Shown: in pieces, positions 1-10,680 of the stretch
Layout: every line of letters starts with the position of its first letter
How positions within the stretch are numbered: the first letter of the stretch is position 1
Assembly (NCBI GenBank): GCA_037179385.1
Contig: CM074185.1
Span: forward strand, 52,083,000-52,146,999
Direction of reading: 5' to 3'
DNA length: 64,000 nt
Source of the DNA: Holothuria scabra
Taxonomy: Eukaryota > Echinodermata > Holothuroidea > Aspidochirotida > Holothuriidae
Notes under the pieces: generated by a model
The model's input: only the letters and a program-made list of their open reading frames with translations
Database searches by the model: none
Told to the model about the DNA's origin: nothing
Made by a program: the position numbers and the translations under genes

Positions 1-924
1 AGTGGGGGAGGTGTATGTGCTTGTTGCATTTCGTTGAAAAGAGATGACTTGGGTTCATTTTTTTAGATATTTTAGTGATTCCCACCTTAGAGTAACTGCA
101 ATTACGTGTCTGTTGTAAATTTGCTTCGAGTTCCAGTTTTTTTTTTCACGAAAAACATTAAAAAGCGTTAATTTCAACCTCTGAGGATTATTTAGTCAGC
201 GAATAAAAATGTAATTTGCAAAGAAAAAACAGAGAAAATGCTATCACAGCAGTTTTATGCCTGGGTTCAGACAGACGGACAGACAAACAAATGTTTGCAT
301 ATTTTCCTCTCCAGCTTGAACGTTCTACGCAAGTAAATACCACAAACAATAAAGTCCCAACAACAACTCCATACCAGGCACGCTAGTTTGGGGTGAACTT
401 GACAAGTCATCCAGTGACCATTGTGCTGAACCATAAATCATGCATTGTTGAATTAACGAGTTTTTATATGCTTGACTATGTTTGTGTTCTGTAATACAAA
501 AAAAAACTTTCGAGACCAAAACAATCAATTAATGATCATACGATATGGACCCATTCTGGCTTTATTTACAAAATTATGAAATTTAATTTTATCCACTTGG
601 TATTTTCTAAATAAAGGACACCAAAAATTGGGAACTTTCCGCCAGAGTGACACATTCAAAATTCATTGAAAATTAAGATTAGGTTTATTTTCGTAGACAA
701 TACGCGCCCTTTAACTGTTGTGAATCATGCTGAAAACAAGCAGACAAACTGAAGCAATTCTTAGAAAAGGCGTTAAATATTATTTTCACTCTTAGATTTT
801 ATAAATTGAAAGTTCTCATATATGGCTCTGACACAATGAACCCGATGAGTACTGAAGATGGTGAGCACTTGTGACCAGATATCATAATGAAGGCGTGCTT
901 CCTGAGTCTTTAAAGCTGTCTGAA
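1..924. other. Non-coding DNA, nothing recognised
   Basis: AT-rich single-copy-looking sequence with homopolymer runs. Open frames here are short, have no splice context and resemble no family I know. No RNA gene or repeat structure was seen. Confidence 0.6.
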
Positions 925-1188
925 TATAAACGAATCCGGACAACAATTGATGGTCTGATTTCAGTCGGTCATTACTTAGATCTATTACCTTTAAATCTCT
1001 CAATTTCCTTGCTTTCTTGTATCATGGAAGGTTTTTTACACTACATTTTATTTTCACTTCCTTAAGTTCACTGAATATGAGGGTTTGAAATTCATCTAGA
1101 CAATAAATAAAAACGATTTATGACTGATGGACCGCAGTAATGGCTGCATACAGTCACTGAACACGAGCGCTGATCGGATTAGTCTGTA
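925..1188 (+). repeat. MITE-like element, copy 1 (TATAGACGAATCCG family)
   Basis: This copy is clearly similar along its length to 45178-45438, including the shared stretches gatggtctgat, gtttgaaattca and gacaataaat. The ends are imperfect inverted repeats: TATAAACGAATCCG on the left, and on the right a sequence whose reverse complement is close to CTACAGACTAATCCG. The size is about 264 bp and there is no coding capacity. I infer a non-autonomous DNA transposon. The terminal TATA may be the target-site duplication. The superfamily is unknown. Confidence 0.6.
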
Positions 1189-1261
1189 GAATACAGTAAG
1201 TTACTGGAAGCACAAGACTAGATAGAACCGGGAGGAAACAGAGCACAGTAAATTGTCAACT

Positions 1262-1325
1262 CTGGCTTCTCGGCCTTTTCGCTAAGATCATGAATAGAAC
1301 CGTATCTGTTCTTTTCAGCCAGTAT
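1262..1325 (+). pseudogene. U2 snRNA-like fragment (probable U2 pseudogene)
   Basis: Positions 1266-1290 read cttctcggccttttcgctaa followed by gatca. This matches the highly conserved U2 snRNA 5' region with one change (G to C in TTTTGGCTAA). It is followed by tatctgttcttttcag, like the U2 segment after the branch-point recognition site. The branch-site-pairing GUAGUA is disrupted (gaaccgta). The similarity stops near 1325, so the Sm site and 3' stem-loops are absent. No U2-type promoter was recognised. A truncated pseudogene or U2-derived SINE head fits better than a functional gene. Confidence 0.65.
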
Positions 1326-3150
1326 AGAATGGAGGTATATATGACAAGCCAATGATGTAAATGTCTGAAGGCCGTGAGGTTGGTCAAGTGTTGTCTTTCA
1401 GTGGACGTACAGCTTTTTTGCGAAGTAGTTATAGTTTGGTTTCGACGAACGACTCTTTTCCAGAGGGTCCGGGGGACTTTAGAAAAAGCAGATTAAATTA
1501 CCATATAATTCAGGGTTGTAGTCGAGTTTACCAAGCTCAAGTTCGGACCCAAGTCCAAACTTGCCAAACAAATAGAGAAACTTTATGTCAAACGGAATGA
1601 AATTAGGAAGATAACGTTTTTCAATGTTATAACCTCTCTACATCCATTTCCTTTATCATGGCTCTCATTCTCCAGATCATGGCTATATCTCAGTACATGC
1701 ATGAACTACGGTTAGTTACAGTTTGTCAACAACTGGTAAGCTTGGGAATTTGCATAGTGTTATTGCACCCGTTCATGAACGTACACATGAAAAACAAGTT
1801 TTTTATTTTTCAATCATTGCAAATTTTAATATTCCAACAAAACCTTTAGTCAATAGGAGAAAAAAGGAAATCAAATCAAGTAAAATAAATATATAAATTC
1901 AAAGCAGATGTAAGACAATATAATAGTATACAGAATGATTTCTTTCGAATAAATACATAACCACATTGGGATATTGGGTCCGTAAAATAACAAGGTGAGG
2001 AAATTCTTATTAGCATCCATTTTCAGTCATCATGTATTTAATTCTGCTCAGACAATTTTGCACCAAATTGCCCAAATTTTGGTACCACTGTGTTGGTTGT
2101 CATAATAAATCATTGAACAGGTTCAACTTATATTGGTTAATCAAAATATAGTGCGACTTCCGATTTATTATAGACTACTACTAGCGCAGCAATTTTGTTT
2201 AGAAAAGTAGGGTTCTCGTCCCTTCCTGCTAATAATGGTCGACAAAAAGGGCATAATTTACTTTCTTGGCTGCCTAATTTGGCCAAACGAATTCACTTCT
2301 TTTGCCCGAAGGGACTGCCTCGTACGCTTATATCCCCAGTCGAAGCGGTGGGAGTTCCACTTCCCTTTTGAAATAGAATTGTATTTGATAATGCCTAAGG
2401 AAAGCGATTCTAGATTCAGTCTGTTCACTCCAAGTGAATTTACTTTTTTTTTCCTTTTCTTTTAGGAAAAAGACACTAATTTGGGCTTCTTATAGATAAC
2501 AGAAATTACCAAAAGCGACTTTATGAGATTTTGTTGCAAATGGCACTATATTTGCTCATAATTTAGCTTTTAAATGTGATGAATATTTATGCCATGTTAT
2601 TTACACATTTCAAACAAACTATTGTGACCCTATTCTGTATTGCAAAGTCCAAATCCAAAAATCAGAGATCGAATTTGCTGATGTCCAGCACGGTATATTC
2701 GAAACGCACAATTATGAAAAATAAAATCCCATAGAAATCATTGTTTTGGAGGTATTAAGACTTACCCTTAGTTAACAGTAATTATAAAAAGCTTTTACAT
2801 ATGCATAAAGGAACTTCGCTGATCGAATAAAAACAGTTTGTAAATAGCATTCCACATCAAATTCTGTTGTAAAATATTGACTGGAGAGTTCATTTATCGC
2901 CATCATCAGTAAGGGTACAAAAAATTATCAGCACATTCTACTTTCGCTGGTCTCACGACCGTTCTTTTTTTACATCTAACCTTTGTTGCGTTTGAGTTTA
3001 TTTCAAAAAAAAAAAAAACAACAACAACCTGTACACTATAAAGATAGAGGCCGTGGCCAGCTTGACTTGAACCGCGTGGGACTGGGCCGTGAAGCTTCAT
3101 CTAACCTATCATCTAAAAATAAAAACAGTGACATTTCACTAATTAGAAAA
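1326..3150. other. Non-coding DNA, nothing recognised
   Basis: AT-rich sequence. A 76-codon frame near 2235-2465 and a 64-codon frame near 2906-3100 lack splice signals, domain similarity and coding-like composition. The A run near 3006-3018 is followed by caacaacaacc. Confidence 0.5.
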
Positions 3151-3154
3151 GGGA

Positions 3155-3420
3155 TCGTTAAAAAGTTCACTCCAAAAGAGCGGATATTCAGTCCAAGAAG
3201 AATGAAATTCACTCAGAGAAAAGTCTCACCTTCGATGGGGTGCCTACAAGGATCACTCTAAATGAGTGATCCCTGTGAGCACTTGTTAAAGAGTGAATTT
3301 TCACTCTTCATGGAGTGAATTTCTATGTTCTTGGAGTGATTTCACTCTTTTGGATTGAATTTCACTCTTCTTGCGGTGAATTTCCCCATTCTTGGAGTGA
3401 ATTTCACTATTCTAGCCCTA
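3155..3420 (+). repeat. Degenerate GAGTGAA/TTCACTC minisatellite
   Basis: Variants of gagtgaatttcactctt recur about every 25-32 bases between about 3280 and 3410. More scattered copies (ttcactcc, attcactcagag) lie upstream from 3140. The unit is itself partly palindromic, and ggatcactctaaatgagtgatcc (in two halves around 3253-3273) is an inverted pair. A shorter relative lies at 7840-7975. The 92-codon frame across it is an artefact of the repeat. Confidence 0.65.
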
Positions 3421-3734
3421 AATTTCAAATAAACGTTTTTTAATCTGTTAAAGAGTGACTAAGTAGTAAGTCCACTCCTTGATTTCAAGAGAGAGCAAAA
3501 TGAAAGCGATAACTTGAGCAGCTCCTCTTCCCTTGGACAAAAAGTGATCTCGAATGAAACGAATCAAAGCAGCAAACATGGAAAACTAGAACAAAAGTGA
3601 AACTGGCAACTTTAAAATAAAGTGAAAATAACATGCATAAGCACAGCAAATAATCAACCTAGCCAACTGTATACTATTGCATGTGAAGCTTGACTAACCA
3701 TACTAATTACAAGCATCTTCATGTAGTGCGTTTG

Positions 3735-4012
3735 ATGTAGTTCAACGGCCCAATTTCCAAGTAACTCGTTCAAGTCGAGCCGGCTTATGCTGAGCACCAA
3801 GCACAAAAGTTTTCGGTACCCGGCCAGGACTCGAACTCCCGAACTCCCGACTGCAAGTCTGGTGCTCCTTTTTTCTTCTTGTTCTTCTTCTTTTTTTTTT
3901 TTTTTCTTTCATTGGTAGGCGAACCCACTGGCTCGCCCATAAGAACTCAAGCAATACGTACAATTGGTACAGAAATTACAAGTCTGATGCTCTAAGCACT
4001 TGACCATGCATG
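3735..4012 (-). repeat. tRNA-derived SINE interrupted by a small poly-A insertion
   Basis: On the minus strand the element starts near 4010 with an A-box-like segment (TGGTCAAGTGCTTAGAGCA). After an interruption it continues with a B-box-like segment (GGGAGTTCGAGTCCTG, about 3820-3848) and a SINE-like body down to about 3735. The head resembles a tRNA with the loop CTTGCAG. The body motif acggcccaatttccaa recurs near 8555-8575 as acggcccagtttccaa, which supports a dispersed family. The interruption (3867-3978) is listed separately. Confidence 0.55.
3867..3978 (-). mobile_element. 112-bp poly-A-tailed insertion with 13-bp target duplication
   Basis: The tRNA-like head of the surrounding SINE is split exactly between two near-identical 13-mers. 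They are caagtctggtgct (3854-3866) and caagtctgatgct (3979-3991), with one mismatch. On the minus strand the inserted segment ends in an A-rich/GAA-rich tail (3867-3905). Target duplication plus a poly-A tail is the mark of target-primed reverse transcription by a LINE-type machinery. The insert is too short to assign to a family and is probably 5'-truncated. Confidence 0.6.
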
Positions 4013-5600
4013 TGGTAGTACCCTTAAACACTTACATTAGGTTATCGATATCAACTCAATGAGCCCCTTTACAGAGACAACCAGAACTTATTTAACAAAT
4101 TTGCCAAAACTTTAATTGTAAGCCATGACCAAACACTGAGCCAAAACTAACAAAGAATGATATGTCATCATTGTCTGACATTGTGATTGGTCACCGTATG
4201 GACAAGGAATGGTGTTTTGCGTTACATCTTTGTGGAATTTTGTTACCAGAACAAAAATAAAAACACCATTCGACAAGAATCGAAGTTCTGAAACAAAAGA
4301 TTAATATTCGAGTAGCAGAAAATTTGTACTCTGTCCATGAAAGAGGAACTAAAAGTTCAATCGACTGTTTGTAAAAAAAAAAGTGATGGGAAACTGCACT
4401 TGATGAGAGTTCGTTTCGGAAGTAAGAGGACCTAGTATCGTATTTATGATGATGTTCACGATTGTAAGTAAAATAAGTTTCGAATATTGCTTAGTATCAT
4501 ACATATACAGTACTTTTAAAATTGTTCTTAAAATAAAATCCTTGCTTTGGGGGAAATCATCTTCTTAGACTGTCAAAACATACACACCGCAGATGGCAAA
4601 CAAGTAGTAGGTAGGTCATATGCTGGCTAGTATTTGTTTGTACAGACTCTTTCATGTAGGGAAAAAATGCCCCAAATAACCTCTTCGGTGGAAATTTTTA
4701 GATTCTATATGACACCTTGTTCATGAAAATAGCATTTTTACAAAAGAGAACAATTACATCAGACTCTGTATCCGGTCTTCCAAAGTCCAAAGGAAGGACC
4801 TTGCGGATCACCAGATCACTCTATTGTTTGTCCTTAAAGATCATCGCCGTTCTGATTTTCAGTTTTTATTTTTCAAAATCATATTTATGGTTAGAACTCA
4901 GGTTAACTTTATGTCTATGAAGGTTATTTGGCATGTTTTTTTTTCATAATTTGGTGTCATATTTACGGCAAACTGGCGGAAGGGTGCACAATTTGGAACT
5001 CGAGGACTGGTTAATTTCCAAGAATCTAATTAGCCCATTGCCATGAATTGCTCAATACCTCATGGGAAAAAATCAAACTATTGTCAAATCATTATAGTAG
5101 GAGTAAAACAATGCAAATTAAAGGGTGTACTAACATAAATTTATTCTAAAAGATTTAGGTTTGGTTTAAGCTAATTTTTACAACCTTTTTACTTGGAAAC
5201 GCTGGTGTGAAAGGTGCAGCTGCTTTTCGAAAATTTCGAATGTTATACTTCCCCTTGTAAAAACTAGAATCGCGTCACAAAACATAACTTCATGTTTGAA
5301 CTCTTTCCTGAAGGAAAGATATTGTCCAACCCATTTGTGGTTTGTTCCAATATTACTGAGAAGTATGTTGTAATGCACGAGTTTAGGCTGAACCAAGGAA
5401 ACAAAATTGACATCAAAGGGAAATGACGTCACACAATGAAAGCTACTCGTAATTATTTTATGCGACCGCAAAGAATTATATATTATTTTATGTTCTTGAG
5501 AGGAAACTTTCCTTAGTCACTAGCCCAGTGCCATCTCCCCTTGTGGGCTGGGGGTTGTAGAATACTGTCCAAGGTATTTCGCGCCTTTCGTAAGAGATGT
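4013..5600. other. Non-coding DNA, nothing recognised
   Basis: No plausible exon, RNA gene or structured repeat was seen. The 97-codon minus frame at 5178-5471 has no splice signals or recognisable domain. Confidence 0.5.
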
Positions 5601-5644
5601 CTAAAGAGAATCCCTTGAGAAGAGAAGAGAAGTATTATGTTAGA

Positions 5645-6165
5645 GAGGTACTTATTCTAAGCATTCGGTGACATTTGCATTGGAATCTAATGAGTGGTTC
5701 TGAGCGCGCAAAGATGTCTTATTTTCAACAACAAGTGAACTTGGAGCAAGCATATATGACATTACATCCTCACATTAATGGAGAGTCGTTTGTTTTTCCT
5801 CTACTTCACAACAATTGTCCTCCTCACCCAATCCCATTTTATCAGAATGAGATTGTATAAGTAGTATGAGAACTTGACCAACTTTGCATTCCCCACAGGA
5901 ACGTCCTATTCCTATTAAATTCAAGGTCAACATAAGTGCATAAGAAAATGAAGGGAAACAAAGTCAACTCCTTGTCATTGTGAGGAAGTAATATAACCTC
6001 TTCCGCCCTCTAACTCAGTTTGGAACACAAAATTTATTTACTTCATTTACTGATATCTAGAGAAATATTTGTCATATTTGAATGGAAGTTCCACCCCACT
6101 ATGTAGATTTGGTTCCTGTTTCAAATAAAACTTGACTTTTTGCTTAAACTTTCCTTTAACTCGAA
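5645..6165 (+). repeat. Dispersed repeat family A, copy 1
   Basis: The copy runs from gaggtacttattctaagcatt to tttttgcttaaactttcc. It is collinear with 60610-61128 (same strand) and with the reverse complements of 8030-8350 and 43376-44000. Shared landmarks are tcctcacattaatgga, gacgtcctattcct and gatttggttcct. The full unit is about 520-600 bp. No terminal inverted repeats or target duplications are obvious, and the frames are not conserved as protein. Confidence 0.7.
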
Positions 6166-6239
6166 ACGAGTTTGGACACTTAAACGTACCCTTGCCCCCG
6201 CAGCATAAAATATTAATTTCCCAAATAATTAATTGCCAT

Positions 6240-6354
6240 CAGGGGGCCGTTCCACAAAGAGTTACGCACAATCTTAAGTTTGATTTACCATACTTAAGCC
6301 AACAGTAAATCATACTTAAGATCGTGCGTTACTCTTTGTGGAACGGACCCCAGG
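6240..6354. mobile_element. 107-bp hairpin MITE with CAGG target duplication
   Basis: The core 6244-6350 is almost entirely a long inverted repeat. The left arm starts GGGCCGTTCCACAAAGAGTT and the right arm ends with its near complement, aactctttgtggaacggaccc in sense apart from one base. Arms of about 46 nt flank a very short loop. Direct CAGG copies flank it (6240-6243 and 6351-6354), a plausible 4-bp target duplication. It has no coding capacity and would be mobilised in trans by an unidentified transposase. Confidence 0.8.
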
Positions 6355-7839
6355 TCATGCAATGATAAGTTTGTTGTGTCAAAAAATCCTTCATCAAATC
6401 GGGTGGTTTGTGTGGACTATACGCCCTTTGACTATGCTGAGGGCCACATTAAAGGTAAGCTAATTATTGTGAAAAAAATCAAAGGAGAAGGTATTGTAGC
6501 TATTTACTGGTACACAGTGTGTGTTTACTGTCATATGGTGTGACAAACTGCGTGGCAGACCAGCCAACCAAGAGTTACCGTTTACATCCACTCTTTGCAT
6601 GGAGAATGAGCTCGTTCTACCGGGCATAGGAAGTTCTACCACAAATATTTTGCCCACACTAAAAGCACTCATGGCAAAAAATAGTGTACCATGTGGTACT
6701 GTAAAATGGTACTTTAACAAAATTTTCACTGAAAATCGACACATTTGACAGACATTCAGTTTATAAATTAACCCTCTCTCTGTTAAACAGGTTTGTGCTA
6801 CAGTGTTTACTACGCACGCAAGTTTCAGATGCCTTCATACTTCATACTGGATGGAGTAACTTTCCTTTTTCAACCGGACTTTATGCTATTTTATTGTACA
6901 AATTAGGGGACTTATCATATCTCTTTCCCTAGTTTCTTCCATATAAACCAAAAGCTACACAATGTCCCAACCAACTTAAAATACACTCACTGTGGAGGAA
7001 TAGACAGGCCTTTACTCGGAAAGGGATGCGAGTTTCGGGCTCCGGCCTTTCGCTGCAAAACTGCTAGAAAAAATTAGTGAGGGGAGTAGGAAAGGAGTAC
7101 CGCTTAACAGGCCGACGCTGTGCTTTGCTGTTGTGGCTCTTTCATTCCATTGAAAATTGTGTAACGACCAGAAATGTCGTTAAGACTCCAGTACTGAGGT
7201 CAAAGACTTTTTTCCGGCTATACTTTGCTCAATGCCCATCTACTTTCATTGTAAAAAAATATGTCTTTTCATATGATAGAGTGCACTAAATTGCCTTCAA
7301 AGAACCGACCTTCAAAATTGCAAAACTTTCCATGGATGACCCAAGACGGCGATCACACTTCGGACCCTACGCTGGAAAAAATCCTGGTCCGCCCCTGTAA
7401 ATAGAACAATTTGCCCTTCTGTTTTTGACTCGTGCAGAAATTAGGGGGCGTTCGTTATTAGATTTTTCACACACAGATCATGCATCTCAGTAGGCTACTC
7501 CTTTCGGGTATTATTGTCGTACGTACGACAATACCTTCCGCGGGGTCATTTCCTTGAATTAAGTAGAGAGGTGTTACCTCCCGTAATAAATAATGCACTA
7601 CCTAATGGCTTCCCGTATGTGTGGCTTTGTGGAGGTGAAGCTGATATGAAAGGATATGAAAATATGGGGAATCCCCTTGCGGTGGGTAAATGCAACTGTA
7701 ATACACATATTGGGACAAAGGTGTGACTGTGAGTAATTAGTCTTAGAAATTCAATTAGGTAAATTGGTATACTAAATAGAGATATGCAAATGATATAGAT
7801 ACTTTAATAGGGAGGGTACACGATATTGCTAATAACAGT
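6355..7839. other. Non-coding DNA, nothing recognised
   Basis: Frames of 60-94 codons overlap on both strands (for example 6460-6748), as expected by chance. No splice-flanked exon or structured RNA was recognised. Confidence 0.5.
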
Positions 7840-7975
7840 CTAAAATGAAAAGAGTGACATTTCACTCGTTGGAAGAGTTAAAATTATTCAGTCTACTCCA
7901 AAATTGGAGAAATTCACTCCAGATAGGGAATTGCCAACAACTCCTTGCGCATAAGCCGAGCTTTACTCCTTGTGA
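7840..7975 (+). repeat. Short GAGTGAA-type repeat cluster
   Basis: The cluster contains agagtgacatttcactcgtt, cagtctactccaaaattgg, agaaattcactccag and tttactccttgtga. It has the same short palindromic vocabulary as 3155-3420 and is probably a decayed member of the same repeat. Confidence 0.45.
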
Positions 7976-8029
7976 GGTAACTATATGGATATTTTGCTCG
8001 TTAGAAGAGTTATATGGGAAGTTTAAGCA

Positions 8030-8350
8030 AAAATTTAATTCACATATGTGAAGTGGAACCAAATCTACACAGTGAGGTGAAAGTTCCATTCCGAAATCGA
8101 GCATGTATTTTTCTAGATATTAGAAAATGAAGTCATCATATTTGTCTTCAGAAGTGAGCTTTGAGGGCAGCGGAAGTTCCCACTGAAAAGGAATGCTTTG
8201 TTTCCCTTTGTTTTATAGACTGGTGTGTTGACCTTGCAGTAAATGTGGATAGGACTTCCACGTGGAGGATGCACAATTTGTAACATTCTAATGCCACTTA
8301 TGCAATCACATTCTGATAACAATTTTTTCTGAGAACAATTTTTGTACAAT
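8030..8350 (-). repeat. Dispersed repeat family A, copy 2 (partial, inverted)
   Basis: The segment starts ggaaccaaatctacac and contains gtgttgaccttgcagt, which are reverse complements of the family A landmarks gatttggttcc and the caaggtcaa region at 5923-5935. Only the 3' part of the unit is present. Confidence 0.6.
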
Positions 8351-8569
8351 CAGGCGCTTTAAGCTCACATGTTTTTGATGCGGTATGAAAATTTCAATGT
8401 AACAACGGCCAACTTATAACCCTCAACACGATCTATACCTTTGTCAAGGAATGGGAGTATTGAAACAAAATCATAGAGTGTAAGACAATAGCAGCTATTA
8501 ATGAAAGAGCGCCACTTCAAGGTGTCTGTTGGGTTAGGTTAGATTAAGTTTTACGGCCCAGTTTCCAAC

Positions 8570-9290
8570 CAATTGGTTCAAGTTTCCGGTAAATTGTCTT
8601 CCTTGTCGGTCCGCTTCATGCTTAATCCCCGCGTCGAGGGTCTTCCTCCCAGTGTCGGAAAAATCCTAGAAGTACCCAGTAACGTCAAAATTACAACTTT
8701 TATAATACCCATAGTTCCTTTCTTCCGCACAAATTGAAAGAAACAAATTCTGCTACAGATAGATTACGATTTACTAACCCCCCCCCCCCCCCACCTCACC
8801 AACAAGCACACACACACCACATCATACGCACAACCATCCCTTACGAAATATATTAACAACGCAGGCTAATATATCGAAACTTTACAAAAGGAATTGCAAA
8901 CATTAAAAAATTTTTGAAAAATCATTTGATAGCGTTCAACCTAAAATAAAAAAGACAATCTCAATAATTATGGAAACAGACAGAAAGTGGTGATTTTTGC
9001 AGCCCCCTCCACCCTTCGGCACCTCAAGTTGCATGACATACGACTGTAGCGAAGAACACTACAATTATTAAAATCCAGATAATTTTACACTATGTTGTAC
9101 AGGTCAGCGGGTGAGACAGGCGACTCAAAAGGTGGCGCTCGACTGAGAACGCAGCTTGCCTAAGTGGTTGAAGAGCGGAAAACTTTGGCAAAGAGTTTTT
9201 ATTGTTTGGACTATTACGGATATTGCTGTTTTCCAGTTGATTTTTTGCTTCTTGGTGCTCATTTTGGTACTAGCGTTTATTAACTACTAT
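8570..9290 (+). repeat. Family B block, tandem copy 1
   Basis: Aligns by eye to 9560-10225. Shared landmarks in order: aaattgtcttccttgtc (8591 and 9579), agaagtaccc, a poly-C tract (8779-8792 and about 9768-9781) followed by CA repeats, ccctccacccttcggcacctc-like sequence, and gtttggactatt (9204 and 10146). The spacing drifts from 988 to 942 bp through indels. It is non-coding in both copies. A third partial copy lies at 42910-43215. Confidence 0.65.
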
Positions 9291-9559
9291 GTTTTGGGGC
9301 TTTGGTTATCATAATTTAGTTTAGTTAAGTTTAGTTTAGAAAACGTTATTTATGAGACTTTTGATTTTTTTAGATCAAATTCATTAGCTTTCGTAAAGAA
9401 TGTGTTGGTAATATCCCAAGTAGAAAACGAACCCCTGGATTGTAAGGTAATTACAGCAATAAATTACAGAACGTCCCTTTTACGTTGGAAGAGAAAGTGC
9501 ATGGTTTAAAATACACTTTTTTGTCGAGAAGGAAATCCAAAATGCGAGATGAAATTTCT

Positions 9560-10225
9560 GCTCTCCACATGCTCCGGCAAATTGTCTTCCTTGTCAATGC
9601 CTCAAACTGCACTCTATCGTCGAGGATCTTAATTGGTCCTCCCATGTGTTGGTAAAACCTTAGAAGTACCCTAGTACCGATAACGTCGGGATTGCACATT
9701 ATTTTATAGTGCCCATATTTATCCTGACTTATTGTCTCCGGAAGAAATTTGATCAGTTACAATTTACCCCCTCCCCCCCCCCACACACACACGCACACGT
9801 CCATCCCTGTCCTTACTATCTTTGCCTAAGCTTCACGAGAGGATGCCAAAAATTCAAGGTTTGTTGGAGATAAAAAAAAAATGCAGTCCTAATAATCAGG
9901 GACACCGACGAAAAGATGTTCTCGGCACCCCTCTCCAACCCTCGACACTTCAACTTGTATTCCATATAGCTTTATTCAATAGTACTACAATTAATTTAGA
10001 AAAAATCCAACTACTTTGGAACTATTTTGATGGTAATTGATCGGGTCGGTTGGTAAGACGGTCGAGTCAAAAAAATTCCTCTCCACTCCGAATGCAATTA
10101 ACTATGTGTAGTTGAAAAGCTAATACAGAAGGCTTTGCTCTTTCTGTTTGGACTATTCAGATAAGAATACTGCGGTTTTCTATTCGACTTTCTCTTACCT
10201 TATTTTCATTTTGTCTTTCGCGTTC
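9560..10225 (+). repeat. Family B block, tandem copy 2
   Basis: Second copy of the block at 8570-9290, with the same landmark order including the poly-C/CA tract near 9768-9800. The frames here (for example 9451-9699 and 9822-10040) are not preserved between copies, so they are not protein-coding. Confidence 0.65.
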
Positions 10226-10427
10226 TAGTTTTATCAACTTCTCTATCTTTCCACTTTGCCCATATATCTTAGGCTTTGTCATTGGCGTAACTAGATATTT
10301 TCCCAGTGGGGCAAGCAACCAAATTTTCCTTTTTGGTTTCGATGAAAAGCGAAATCAATGCATTCATGATGGCGTGCGTGTGTATGTGTGTGTTTACATA
10401 GCTATCAACTTGAGGACTTGTGTGTTG

Positions 10428-10680
10428 ATACACACCTTCGCTTGGAGGACATTTGGTGTGTGACTGTCAATTTGAGGACGTCCTCAAATTGCAAAATTGG
10501 GGAAAAGATTTAAAATGACCCCAATGAGCTCCTGTATAAGTTTGGGGAAAGTCCTCAAATTGTCATTGTCAGAACCAAATTTGTCTTAGCTGTGTATATG
10601 ACAGAAAATCTAAACATGAAGGGCGCCTTCCTACGTCCTCAAATAGTCGTCCTCAAATTGTCGTCCTCAAATTGTCTTCC
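10428..10680. repeat. CCTCAAATTG motif cluster with a perfect 24-bp palindrome
   Basis: Positions 10468-10491 are a perfect palindrome whose half-site is caatttgaggac. The half-site recurs as gtcctcaaattgtc near 10549. It then appears as a direct triple repeat of about 15 bp (gtcctcaaatagtc, gtcctcaaattgtc, gtcctcaaattgtc) at about 10635-10677. The pattern is a small inverted and direct repeat cluster of unknown role. Confidence 0.6.

Noticed and set aside
8113..8349. 78-codon minus frame
   Set aside because: Lies inside repeat family A and is not kept in the other three copies.
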